Source: Phallusia mammillata
Lineage: Eukaryota; Chordata; Ascidiacea; Phlebobranchia; Ascidiidae
Assembly (NCBI GenBank): GCA_003260075.1
Contig: QLIY01000268.1
Coordinates: forward strand, 37,733 to 101,732
Direction of reading: 5' to 3'
DNA length: 64,000 nucleotides
Both the position numbers and the translations under genes were made by a program. The notes under the pieces are model-generated. The model was not told the origin of the DNA. It worked only from the letters and a program-made list of their open reading frames with translations, and ran no database searches. Shown here one piece after another: positions 40,002-52,000 of this stretch. Position 1 is the stretch's first letter; each line of letters opens with the position of its first letter.

Positions 40002-42401
40002 AATTTGACCGAGTGGTGAGTGTCGTCTAACTTGTCAAGGGGCCAATATTTTATGATCATCTCAGTAGCGTGCAGATGACATCGCATAATAGCTTGTCGG
40101 GCTGGGTGAAAAGGTTGCAACCGTCAACGTAAAAGTGAAATGTAATTACTTTAGGTAAACTTGTTCTATAAATAAATTCCGTCGCTGACTCATGAAAGCA
40201 TTATAGTTGTCAAACTAATCCATTAAAATCTAATGTAGGCTGTGGCCACTGTTTGTATGTTTAGTGAAGGAAACAAATCTAAACCTCAAAACTGGAAACT
40301 TTGTGAGTGTATGCAAGTTACGTGTTGAACTAAGCCTTACTAAGGTTTGCGACAGATTCACTGGGGAATGTGCCAATGTTAATTTGGGACACGTACACGT
40401 GATGTAATAGTTTCTGGCGCCTGCGCTATGTCTCTTCTCGGTCAAAAGTTCATAGGGCTTCAAAGGAACTGCAATAAACATGAAATGTGACCGAGCATTA
40501 CGAAACATAATAATTCGCTTAATATTTGACAAGTGTATAGCGTCGAGAACTTATTATCACCAAAAAAATAATAATGGCCTGGAAAATATGTCACTATCGA
40601 GCCAATACCCGTAAACTAAATTTCTATCTGCTCTAAATTATTTAGCAGCTATAGATTGGTTGAAAAAATACATCGTAGTTCCATAAAATGTTGATTGTAG
40701 GCAATATACTTAAAGCTTCCGTGTCAGCTGTCGCAACGTCAATTTTAATTAGTTTGTGACTTTACTACTAAATGCACTCATCTGGGAATTAGTGAGTTCA
40801 GGTGTTGTTGGCCATAGCTCGATAAGGGAAATTTGCCAAATTTGTTTATTGGGCTTAAACGAGCCTTCAACCTCGTCATCAAGTTCATACGCATTTTTGC
40901 TAGCCTTGGTAAAATATTCTTTACCTAATTATATTTTCTTTTGACTAAAGCAGTTCTTGTTCAACCGACAAGCGACGGAACTTAAATTAGGTTTTATCAA
41001 AAACATCTGGTTTTCTTTTGTTCATCGTAAAAAGTTGTTTGTTTTTTAACAAGATGACTGAGTGCGTGATTGCGGCTTTGTACGCAAAAGTTAGTTGTGT
41101 ATGCCTGATTACGAAACTTAAGCAACAACATCTTGACGAAGGACTTATTGTGAGCATTACGCGAATAGGTATTGCCCACCAAGCAAAATAAAAACGAAAA
41201 ATCAAACGTCATAATCTTTGGTGAAATCTTTATTTGAGATTTAAGTAAACTTTACGTCATTCTATATGCTGCGAATTCCTCACTTAACGTTTGCTTTTTC
41301 CATTTTGTTTATTTGCCAAATAAACAAAGTTGGCAACGATTTGAACGAACTCGGATCGATTTTGACACCGCCTCGGGGTCTGGCGCACTTTTATCTTTTT
41401 CATGTACTATTTGTTTATTTTACCAACGCGTGGTGCGCAAGTTAACACCTGCACAAAAAAGAAATGGTTTGGCTGAATTTCTGCAATACACGTTTAGAAG
41501 CTGTTCCATATCCTGAGATAAAACTATATGCAATTTCAAAGGCATATTTAGGCAACAAACACGGTTTAGACAAGAATATTGCGTTCTAAATATTTCCGAA
41601 CCAAGTCAGCAAAAACAGTATTTAATCTTTGTATATATACCAAATAACTGGTTAAATGACAGTTTCAATATTCCAAAGACAAAATAGCGTATTTGAGAAA
41701 ACTTTTAACTTAAACGTATATTTTAACTCACAGTAAGGGCTTACTTTACAAACTTTAAAAGTAGTATCTGATTAAACATTTGTTTTGACATTGTCCTGAA
41801 TAAAAAAGTCTTTATTTTCATGCGACGCAAAAACTAGTGTTGCTCAAAACATGAAGCTAACACACCTTCCTGTCCTCTTTATCTTCCCCAAATGACAAAA
41901 AGTTCTTGTAGGTGTTTTTTTCGTTTTGACAAAACGTGATTCATGTGGGCTGTGCTCAAATATCACTTTGGCAATGTCGCGAAGCGCTTCAAATTGCATT
42001 ATAATCGCTTTTTGGATCTCAACAGTCAGGCAAAACGATTCTGACGTCACTTGTGGGCTTAACATTTGTGCCCTCTTGGGTCAAGTGCTACAATAAAAGA
42101 AAAAGAAACCTAGCCACGTGTATATCAGATAAAAAAAGATGCCAGTTGAAATTTTTATTCATGTTCAATTTTACTTGAAGGAAATTTCGCCAAAGAAAAA
42201 AAAATGTTGCAAAACGAAACAAAAGGTAATAAAGGAAAAACATTAGACATAGTAAAGGTATATTTTGTTTATGTTTGCACAATTGCACTAACTAACTTGA
42301 ACATAAATATATAAACTGCTTCCATTACATAGCTTTGGCCAATCAATTCAGAAAAACAGCCGCTTTTCGATCCTAAAAAGAAAAATGCGTTTCATCTAAA
42401 C

Positions 42402-42480
42402 CAGGGGTGTCCAACCTTTTCGGCCAAAGGGCCACATGCGGTTTACGAATGATTGCGCGGGCCACTTGACTGTTTACTGC
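42402..42480. mobile_element. hAT-like left end (remnant)
   Basis: CAGGGGTGTCCAACCTTTTCGG followed by GGCCAAAGGGCCACATGCGG matches the left ends of the complete elements nearby, but no right end was found. The right boundary is approximate. Confidence 0.5.
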
Positions 42481-43652
42481 TAATTTGTAATCGTAGAAAT
42501 GGCTGCCTTATAATTTCTAATTAAAATCCTCACACCGCAATTCTAATCTTGGAAATTTGTATTAACCTCGTTTACAATTCTAAGAACAATAAACATACCA
42601 AGATTAGTAAAGTCAACAAAGTTTTTACCACACGTCGTCATTTTAATGTGAAGTTTGGCACTGTTTTTCTATAACAAGTTTGGCAATATTCGGTGAGATG
42701 GACGATTTAGCAATGCGAAGCGAGTTTTTCATATGGCTGTCAGAACTGATCTTACAAGGGATTTGAAGTCACGTGTTCACCTTTCTTTTAATTCTCTGTT
42801 GGCGTTACTTGCTTTTCGGTTTGGCATAATCTATATCACTGCAGAGTGCAGAAGATATTTCACTGCTTTATGCGTTTTGCGCGGGTCTCTGATTATATCA
42901 GATGTACCTCAATAAGGCAAGGAATATTTCTAACTGACTTATGGCACGAGTTAGATTGTAGACGTAACAATGTAGAAATTGTGATGCGTAACAATGTGCA
43001 TTATGATGCAATAAAGGTAACTTGAACAGTTTTGTGTATTACTCCATTAATAACGAAATCAATCAATGCCAATTTTTCGGAATGAAAGTTCGTCATATAA
43101 CTACGTAGGCGATTAGGTTAATAATAAAAGTTATTTCGAAAAATATTTCTTTGCTGGTTAGAAGTTGCGATGCTGGCTTTTTTTAGAGTCTTGAGAAAGA
43201 ATAGAGAAAGTCTTTTCACAAGTTAGTTGAATTTCTCTTTCTCGGTTTTTTTGCAAGAAGTAGTCGTCTTGTAATAAACAAACTCGCTTAATTTCCAAAC
43301 ATAATCAAAATCAGCGTCGGGTCATCGGAGTATTTAATGCAACCATTATGTGTGTATATTTTCGGATAATAGTACGTTGGCATGCAGATGGTCTGATCTT
43401 GCAAACTTCAGATTGTTCTTTGACCATACAGGCACATAACATGTGAGCCTCACAAAAGGTGTACAGTCCACTTCTCATTACACTTACATGCCGCAGTGAC
43501 AGGTGGCTCGTTTGTGGATAACTGTAAACACAAATTCACAGTTCTTAATTTGACAAAACGGCTTAGTTCGCTCCGGAGAAAAACATTTTTATGTACAGTT
43601 GTCACTCTTTGTCCACTATTCTTCTTTTTTGATGCATGAATATTCCTTTGAT

Positions 43653-44612
43653 TTAAAAACAACACACAGTTCCCTGGCCAATCTTTAGTTTTAATAGTTG
43701 ACAAATTGAAAACAGTCTCCGTTTGTAATCAGAAAAGGATGCCAACATTGCAAATACGTTTACAACCGTGTTTATTGCGTAACAAATAGGTATAAAGCTA
43801 AACGAGACACCAAAAGGCTGATTTACCGAAACTGCCAGGAAAACAACATCAGTTACAATACATGTGCTGGTACAGATGCTCAAGCGTATTACAACCGCTT
43901 CCAGTTTTCCATTTGGATCCCCTTTTCGAGTTGCACTAATGTGTTTCACAACTGGGTACAGTACAGGTATGAGAAGAAGCACTTGGAACATTGCTATGAT
44001 GAAAAACACAGCCGGTGCAAATATTTGTAAAAAATCAGACGATTTGCCGATTTGACAACCCAGTGAAGATGCATAAATTGGGATGAAGGACAGAGTGAAG
44101 ATTTGGACAAATCCAAAAAGAATTATAGCCGCCAGCAAGGCGTTGCTCATCACGTTTAAGCGCTTCTTTTTGCGACTGTGACTGAGAAAACCTCTGTAAA
44201 AAGAACGCTGTCGAACCCAGAATACAATATAGATGATTGTGCGGTTGGACGTGGCCAAACAAACGTTTACTATCGAATAAATAGTACAAAATTGGTCGGT
44301 AGACATAACTAATCGAACCTCTAGCAAAAACCACGATGACTCGATTAATATTTCCATGGCTGACACGCACACGAGAAGGTTAGTCCAACGAAGGTTTCTC
44401 TCAGCGAAATTCCAGTAATAAACAATTGTAATCATTGCCAGATAAAAGCTAATAGTTATCAGAAAAATTACAATCAGTAAATCAACGACCCTGTTGGGTG
44501 GTTTTTCTGTTTCTGAAGTTGTTGTTTCAGTAGCAAAGCTGGATATTTCTGTAGTATTTAATTGCTGTGGCCATCTAAATGCGTCTGTCGTCACATCAGT
44601 CGGATTCATCAC
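43653..44612 (-). CDS. Intronless 7TM receptor-like protein, paralog 2
   Basis: A single 319-codon exon with seven hydrophobic segments at about 42-65, 76-98, 110-133, 155-180, 197-222, 241-263 and 269-293. Cys109 and Cys186 correspond to the segment 3 and loop cysteines of its paralog at 38268-39287. It shares WVRQRSFY, LYPVVKH, VIRLS and VNQPFGVSFSFIPI at the same places. Segment 7 ends in FSDYKRR, where the paralog has FADWQIR. The N-terminal tail is Thr-rich with one glycosylation site (Asn19). The 3' coding tail is short and ends in CCF. Both genes lack introns and point the same way, as expected for tandem duplicates of a retro-type or rapidly expanding receptor family. The ligand is unknown. 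Confidence 0.85.
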   Translation of the reverse strand: MMNPTDVTTDAFRWPQQLNTTEISSFATETTTSETEKPPNRVVDLLIVIFLITISFYLAMITIVYYWNFAERNLRWTNLLVCVSAMEILIESSWFLLEVRLVMSTDQFCTIYSIVNVCLATSNRTIIYIVFWVRQRSFYRGFLSHSRKKKRLNVMSNALLAAIILFGFVQIFTLSFIPIYASSLGCQIGKSSDFLQIFAPAVFFIIAMFQVLLLIPVLYPVVKHISATRKGDPNGKLEAVVIRLSICTSTCIVTDVVFLAVSVNQPFGVSFSFIPICYAINTVVNVFAMLASFSDYKRRLFSICQLLKLKIGQGTVCCF

Positions 44613-44736
44613 TATCCTTCAGTTGATTGAATATTATGCTGCCCTAAGGTTTGTTGTTCATATGTTATATAGCTGCATGATATAAAATGGTAAAAATAAT
44701 AAGCAACCAACAAAATAAACAGGGTAGACTGTAGAG

Positions 44737-45099
44737 CAGGGGTGGGCAACCTTTGTTACTGTAAAGCCATTTATAAATGTCAAAATTGGATCGAGGGNCA
44801 GGGGTGGGCAACCTTTGTTACTGTAGGGCCAATTATAAATGTCAAAATTGGATCGAGGGCCGCACATGTGCATCACACAAAGTGATTTTGCTTTGTTTCT
44901 TACCAAATATGCTTAACAACAAGTATAATTCGTATTTGATTCTAGCCACATTTTGCCAGACCGCAGAAAACTAACATCAGGCCCATTAATCAGCTCAAAA
45001 ATATGTAATAATTGGACCCGTTGGCCAGTACTTTTGAAATCCAAGCGTCTCTGAGGGCTGCACAAGCTTTAATGAAGGGCCGCAGGTTGCCCACCCCTG
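44737..45099. mobile_element. hAT-like element containing an N and a duplication
   Basis: Terminal repeats are CAGGGGTGGGCAACC and GGTTGCCCACCCCTG. The flanking 8-mers CTGTAGAG and CTGAAGAG differ at one base. The first 61 bases are repeated straight after a single N at 44798. This is either a nested copy or a mis-joined contig end. Confidence 0.85.
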
Positions 45100-45600
45100 C
45101 TGAAGAGCTTAGCCGGACCCGGTCTGCGAGGTCGTTTTATCCGGCCCGCGACCACATTTTTTGGTTTGCTAAATCGTATTGATAGATTTGTAACATTCAA
45201 AAATTATTCTACTCCTGACGAAAGTTTTCCTGTCGCGATATGTGGAATTACCTAGTTTCATAGGATTACAACGCCCTGGGTTTGTTACTTCACAGACAAA
45301 ACGACAAGTGTTAATTATGCGCAAACAGTTGCCTTCTTTTTTTACTTGTGGCGTAATAAACAAGCATTGCTCGTAAGACGAAACTAACTATACAGTTTAA
45401 CAGTCCCATCACCAGATTTTAAATGGGATTGTAGAAAGGCCATATCTTGGCGCCCCTATAAAAATCGCCTCGCGGGCTAAGTTTGGAAAGACGACGCTAG
45501 TGGATGTAAACTATGAGGCCCGCGCAAATCATCATTAAACTTATAAGGCCCGCAGTGAAAAAAGTTTAGTGACGCCTGGTTTAAAAGATACAACCAAACT
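45100..45600. mobile_element. Degraded hAT-type repeat
   Basis: Several GGCCCGC motifs in both orientations (for example TCCGGCCCGCGACC and AGGCCCGCAGTG) match the subterminal sequence of nearby hAT elements. Clear termini and target duplications are not visible. The boundaries are approximate. Confidence 0.35.
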
Positions 45601-46541
45601 TTCCGCAAAGCTGTACTTTTCTATACCTTTACAGATTTATTCCCTCTCTTTAGCACCCTTTCCATAATTCCAAGACCCCATGTTGCCACTTGCTATATTG
45701 TGAACCACTGCTCTAAAGGTTGAGAAAATATTGTTAATAGTAGCTTCAGGTCGAAGCAACTAAGCTAAATGCAAGTTATTCAACGCACCCTTTACTGTTT
45801 TATTCCAAAGTTAAGAAAGTGTTGCACTTTTAACAAATCTTTTTACCTCTGCTGGTTGGTAACTGCACTTACGCAATCACAAGCGCTGTTCTTAGCTTGT
45901 TATAATGCGCTTGCTGTGCACATCGCAAAGATAATTTGTGTGTGAAGTTTATTTATGCTTCGAATTTTCCTGGACAATCATTCGCCCTTTCTGCAGGTTT
46001 CTCCTGGTGAAAGGTTTTGAGGTAAAGTTATGACAACACAATTGCTATGTGTCTGTGAATTTCGGCGGCTATTAGCACGTCTGGCAGTTAAGTTTGCCGA
46101 AAACTGGGTATTGATGAAGCCAAATCATTATACTTAAGTCTGATCTTGAATATTGTCTGGACTCTGGAATGTCGCAATTTAGAGCTAACTTATGAATCGC
46201 CATATTCTTGTTTCAGACATTTTTTTCTTCGAACAGTTGCTGCTCAAAATTACAATTAAAATTTACAAATGATTCGTCAAAGGTGTTTTTCGTCAATGCA
46301 ACAATATTGCACGCTAGGCGTTTAATCTTCAATTTGGTGTCAAGTCAGAACATTATAGCATAATTTCTTTCCACACTTTTATTACAAAACGTACTTGTTT
46401 TTAAAAAGTGTCATATTTATCGGATTAGCAGTGTATAGTAAACATTTGAAACCAAACTCCTAAAATTTTCTCCATCAAGTTTACGGGAGCTACAAGGGCA
46501 CAAACTTATAGTTTGCTTCACAAATAAGTAAATACGTACGG
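45601..46541. other. Intergenic region, no gene seen
   Basis: No supported exon. A lone hAT right end (GTGAACCACTG) is present near 45703. Confidence 0.35.
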
Positions 46542-46846
46542 CAGGGGTTTCCAAAGTGCGGTCCGTGGGCCAAATGCGGCCCGAGGCGACATTTTAAGTG
46601 GCCCGCAGCTGTTGTTTCAAATTTTGGCGACTTGCGACTTCACGCAAAAGCATTTTCGTGAAACTGTATTTACCGGTAAAAAAAGGTATGCATGGTGCTG
46701 ACGCAACAAAATCCCAAAATTTCCTTTAAATGCTTTATATTTTGTGTTATAATTGTCGGTTAAAAACTTTACAAAAACACGTTGGCCCGCGAGCGTCTTC
46801 ACCTGATGAAAATTGGCCCCTATTAAAAAAAGTTTGGACACCCCTG
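46542..46846. mobile_element. Non-autonomous hAT-like element
   Basis: Left end CAGGGGTTTCCAAAGTGCGG and right end AGTTTGGACACCCCTG. The exact target duplication ACGTACGG is at 46534-46541 and 46847-46854. No intact coding frame. Confidence 0.9.
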
Positions 46847-46854
46847 ACGTACGG

Positions 46855-47387
46855 GATTAGTGTAATTAGCTGAGACAGTCAGCGACCTGTTGTGACGCAT
46901 TTTGTCGAAAATGCCAGTTTACAACATAGCTCATACATAAACACCATCAAACATGTTACTATCGGTCTTAGACGACAAAAAAGGCGAAAGGATACAAAAT
47001 TAACAATCGTTCTTACCACGATTTGTAGTAAAAAAAACTTCTTTTAAGCAAAATTTATTTGAAACTTAGGTATCTTTGATACAGAAATGTGACAAGTGGT
47101 TCTCTTCAGCTTGTGGCATAGGCTACACAGAGTTTTGAAACTTTGTGACGACGAACAAACATTTGAATCAAAAGATGTTGTCTGGTTTAAAGTTTTAAAC
47201 ATCTTACCGGTGTGCTCATTGATGTCATGGTAAATTCGGTAAAAAGCAAATATTTGTGGTTGGAATGACTTATGTAACGATGTAAGAACAGCACAACAAT
47301 AACTCACGATTCAAGGCAAGAAAAAGAAATGTATTTTTCTAACAGCAAGATCGACAACCTTCAAACTATGGCTGTTGTCCAATAAAG
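46855..47387. other. Intergenic region, no gene seen
   Basis: No supported exon between two hAT elements. An 87-codon frame at 47044-47307 has no recognised domain. Confidence 0.35.
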
Positions 47388-48181
47388 CAGTGGTCGTCAA
47401 CCTATGGGTCGCGACCCCAAGTGGGGCCGCCTAAACTTTTTCTGGGGTCGCGAAATGTCGCCGAATTTAATTTAGCGCATTTTAAAATTGATTACAGAAA
47501 ATGAAACTAATATTATGTTCTTTTAGATCGCAACTTTTGCTCTTGTTTTGTAGCACAGCTTGCTACCTCCTGTTGCAATTAAATCGTGGTAGTGGAAAAA
47601 CACAAAATGCCTTTATCGCGCAACAATGGGTTTCGACAACGTGTATTATGACTCAACACTATACGTTTGTATTATTTAAGGTGACACCAGAACGAGTGAA
47701 TAGTTATTTATGCAACGTAGGCTACCCAACTATGCCAAATTTTTCTAATCCCGTTTTTAACCACGTGGCTGTGTGAAGCAGGATTTAGTGCAATGAGTGT
47801 ATTAAAAACGAAACATCGTAATCGATTGGAAGTGGAGCATGACATGCGGTTAAGCTTGTGCAAAGTCAAGCCGTGGCTTCAAAAACTTGTGGACAGTATA
47901 CAGGCGCAACCATCTCACTAACAGTGCAAATTAAATGTTGAACCATCTGACAAGTTTGTGTTCCGAAAATTGGGCTTATGTCTTAAATGAAACGCCTTAA
48001 AAACTTTTTTCGTAATACTTTTGTATCGCCATATTTGTTTGTAAGTATGTACAGTTTGTGTAATTGTTCTTTCGGTTCAGCATTACTAAAAACTTTTTTT
48101 TTGAAAAAAATGGGGTCGCATGTAAATTCTGATTTCATTTTCCCTTACATTGTCGCCTATAAAAAAGGTTGAAGACCACTG
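47388..48181 (+). mobile_element. hAT element with decayed transposase C-terminus
   Basis: Terminal repeats are CAGTGGTCGTCAACC and GGTTGAAGACCACTG. The exact target duplication CAATAAAG is at 47380-47387 and 48182-48189. It is the longest element in the window and the only one with recognisable transposase sequence. It is a partly deleted relative of an autonomous element that may have mobilised the shorter ones. Confidence 0.92.
47721..47921 (+). pseudogene. hAT transposase C-terminal fragment
   Basis: The frame ending at the TAA at 47919-47921 contains LCEAGFSAMSVLKTKHRNRL, followed after a short gap by DMRLSLCKVKP and a closing QAQPSH. This is the hAT dimerisation (C-terminal) region seen in ZBED/Charlie-type transposases and domesticated relatives. 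Upstream the frame meets a stop at 47718-47720. A separate 91-codon frame (47501-47776) is out of phase with it. The catalytic core is missing, so it cannot be active. Confidence 0.85.
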
Positions 48182-48189
48182 CAATAAAG

Positions 48190-48883
48190 GTTAGGACCTA
48201 AGATAACCATTTTTTACAAAACATTTGATTTAGGTCTTATAAAGCAACAACATCTTGACGAAACATTTTTTAGATGATAAACGTTACATCAACGTGTTCC
48301 AAGTCAAATATTATTTTGAACATTTCTTTTTATTTGTTTTCGCGAATGTTGCATTCTGTTGGAAGTTTGTTGGGCTTAGTGTTTGCACGCATTTGTGACG
48401 TCACTTGATGTGACGTAATATTTTTTGTTCCACCACCTTGCATTTTTGTAAAACTCGGCGCCTATAGTTCTATTTTGAAACGTGAAATATATATTTATTT
48501 TCAACAATGTGAATGCATTTCTTCACGATAATCGTTTCAGAGTCAAAGGTTGGTGAAATGTGTGCAATACGTCACATGATAACTTCTGATAAGATTTTTA
48601 AAACTGTATTTTTTATCTTCTGTTCGACACTTGTCTTTTATCACAATTTTTAATGTGGTAAATGACTTTTACAGAACACCCGTGTTTTTAACAGAACATA
48701 CGCTTTTAGCAGAACACCTGACAGGTTTGTAGAATGGCAGTTTTGTCTCACTTGAAACATTACGAAAGCAAAATTATTGACAGAGTAGACATCAGCCCAA
48801 GCTCGCGAGGTTATCACCTGTTCATTCGCTTCCATTTCAGGTTTGCCAGCTGGGTACAGGTACACATCGTTTTTTTTTCTTTG
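48190..48883. other. Intergenic region, no gene seen
   Basis: AT-rich sequence without a supported exon. An 85-codon frame at 48650-48907 has no known domain and overlaps the CPSF4 3' flank. Confidence 0.35.
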
Positions 48884-48889
48884 TTTATT
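48884..48889 (-). promoter_or_regulatory. Poly(A) signal of CPSF4
   Basis: AATAAA on the minus strand, about 120 bases after the CPSF4 stop codon. Confidence 0.6.
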
Positions 48890-49007
48890 TGGTTGAAAAT
48901 AGAACAAAAATCTGGCTGTTACAAGCGTAGATAGCCAGCATTTGGATAACAGAGTGCAACGGTGTCAAAGATATCATCAAACAAGTGTGCGGAGCAACAG
49001 AACGCCA

Positions 49008-52000
49008 TCAAGTGTTAAGCCTTTGGTTCGGAATTCCAAAAGAATTTGTTAATTCGGCACAACGACTTGCGTAATGCCCCTTTTGGCCACACTAAAAACA
49101 AAGAATCAGAAATTAAAATTCATTCAAACCAAAAAGAGATATTTTCAGCATGGACATTTTAACTATATTGTACGATTTCTTTTAGCTTTTCCATTTTGCT
49201 TATTAGTTGATTTTGGGGGAAAACACAGAAAAAAACTGCACATAGAACTTTCATAGTTTATTTGTGACAAGGTGATGGCTGTGTGATGTAATATACTGCC
49301 TGTTTTTTTTATTATGTATATTTAAGTTAACTCTTAGCAGATGTTATCAGTTTGTTTTCGAGGTATTTTCATCGCATTACATCAGTGATTCTCAAACGTG
49401 GCTCTCAGGGCCGCATGCGGCTCCCAACTACTTATTTTCCCAGCAAACCTCAAGAGAACCACCAAAGATTGCTATTTTAGCTTTAACGGTAATAATCATT
49501 AGTGATTTTATCAAGGTTTTGTTTTTTGCGGCTCTCTACACACTTAAAAAACAACCATTTGGGCCCAACAATTCAAAAATTTGAGAACCACTGCATTACA
49601 TACATAACTTTCTAAAAAAAAAATTACATATACAATATTAATTAGAAAAACCTACCCTAAAACATGTGATTCTGCTCATGTCCCTGACAGGGTCTTTTTT
49701 CAACCTATTCAATCCAGCCACACCTCCTGCTGTCATTCGATTCCGCTGTTCAAACAAGTCATCTACAAGCTAAAAAACACGCTTGTTACAGGCTTTTTTA
49801 CACCTGGACGATATACTGTATCAGTTAAAAAACATATCTCGGAGTCCCGACTTTATGATAAACTTGGATAAGACAAACAAAATATTCACTTTGGCCACAT
49901 TGGGTTGCATTGGAGCTGAAGACTTGTTAAATTGTAAAACAAGACCAGAACCAGAAGTGTCTGATCCCTTTTCTGGTGTTCTATCCTGTGAAACAAGAAA
50001 AAGTTGAGTTTGTGATTTTAAAACAAAACTAAACTTGTTAGCTTACCAATGACTTGTAGGAGTTGTTGGGACATACATTAGCTTTGTGTCCAAATTCAGA
50101 ACATATTCGACATTTTGTACCCTTTTGTTCGGTGACTGGCAATTCCCATGGAGGACTATAAACATAATTCCATTTAAAATTGAATCTGAATCAAAACTTT
50201 TTGAAATTGGATATTTTCCACAATGTTAATTTACATATGCCAGACATGAAGTCAAAAAATACAACTCTGACTCCACCTTAAAAAGTGTGACTCCTTCGTC
50301 TTTATTACCCTGGTTTAAACCCCCCAAAGGGCCGAATTTTCCTAGCATAAGGCATAAGGCAGGGGTCGGCAACCTTTTGCATGCAGCGGGCCAAAACTGA
50401 GATTTGCCAAGTCGCGGCGGGCCGTATTCTTTTTTCTTATTAAATTGCGTTTAATTCTAGTCATGGTGTTGGAACTCCCGAAAGCAGCTTATTTTGATTG
50501 GGTTGTCCCGGCATTTGGCAAAGCAGTCGACATCGCAAAAATGAAAGAAAATTGAAATACGATCCGGCGAAATTACCGGTACCCTAATTCCTAAATCTTT
50601 TTCACACTTGTGATTACAAAAACTCGATTTGAACGATAAAACTGCCCACCACGACAATAAACAAAAAACAGTCACGACCATGGCAGCGAAAGTTTAGATT
50701 GCTGAATTCGAATGAAGTATTATGTTGAACTGAGAGCACCGAGGTGATTTTAGCATTTGGTGTTATAAGTAGTTGTTTTCTGTAATTTGGATCGAGGGGC
50801 GTTTGACCACTTTTCGCCGGTTGTCGCACAAAGTATTTGCGACCCACCGCTAATTAGGGAGCTTGAATCACATCGTTGTTTATTTTTTTCTAAAAACACA
50901 ATTGTGATAAAACAATAACAACAAACTCGTTCCCCGATATAATGTGGGAAGTTTCTAAAATGGTCGCGGGCCGGATAATTTTGCTTGGCGGGCCGGATGC
51001 GGCCCGTAGGTTGCCGACCCCTGGCGTAGTGTATAAACTAAATCAATTTGGTACTATTAAACATAAAGTACCTGAGCCATAGAATCTATAGACAACTTTG
51101 GGAGAACTACAAACTATTAGACTACTTACTGGGAAAATTTGCATTTTGGTCCATCAGGGCAAAACCCAACGAGGTAATTCATGCACATAACTTTTCTCCT
51201 ATGCCTGTGTTTGCAAAGTGCACCTTAAAACAACGAACATCTTTAAAACATATTTATTTGACCCAAACCTTTTTCAATTGTTATTAAACACAAACTATAT
51301 TGCAAGAACAAACCACATGTTTACCTACCATGCCGACAAAAACCTCTATCATACCAAGGACAATCTTTTATTTTATCTGCAGGGTCTATGTGTTGATATT
51401 GACAATCCTTGTTATCACAACGACCTGTAACAAATACCACCAACTGAATACAAAAGCACAACTTTTTTACTATCAAACAAACATGCTTACCAAATCGGGC
51501 ATAAAAATAACACTCTGGCATTTTGCTCATGTCATATTCATGAAGAAATTCACATTGGTCCCCTTTTTTGCATAAGCCACGCAGCCAATGCTTACAAACA
51601 ACTGCTTTGTCACCTCTGACATGACGGAATGGGCAGTTTGCACCACGTTGACAAAGATTTAGTTTAAAGAATGTGCACACAGAGGCTCCAGATTCTAAAA
51701 ATAAAAGTTTGAGGTGTTATGGTTTGGAACAAACTAGTACCCAAAAAAAATTATTTTGCCAGTGGTACTATAGTTACAGCTTTAGGCATAAATAATACAC
51801 ACATGCACTACTTCATAAGTAAACTAGATTCATGCTAATAAGCGTACAAAATTACAAATTCATAATAACCTCTAAATTCATTGGTAAATGCACTTTAACA
51901 ACTTTTTAGATAAAATCAAAACTTTGACTTTTATAACCATGTACTAATACAGAAATCGTCCTGATCCACGGGTCCTCAACAGACAATTCCAGTCACATAT

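Larger units (their letters stand above)
39288..43652. other. Intergenic region between the two receptors
   Basis: About 4.4 kb with no supported exon. A 100-codon frame at 40230-40532 lacks any known domain. It contains a perfect hairpin at 39962-40001 and a hAT left end at 42402, listed separately. A 21-base sequence beginning AAGCAACAACATC at 41120-41140 recurs exactly at 48242-48262. Confidence 0.4.

Noticed and set aside
40230..40532. 100-codon minus-strand frame between the receptors
   Set aside because: Low complexity and basic composition without any known domain; not a third receptor.
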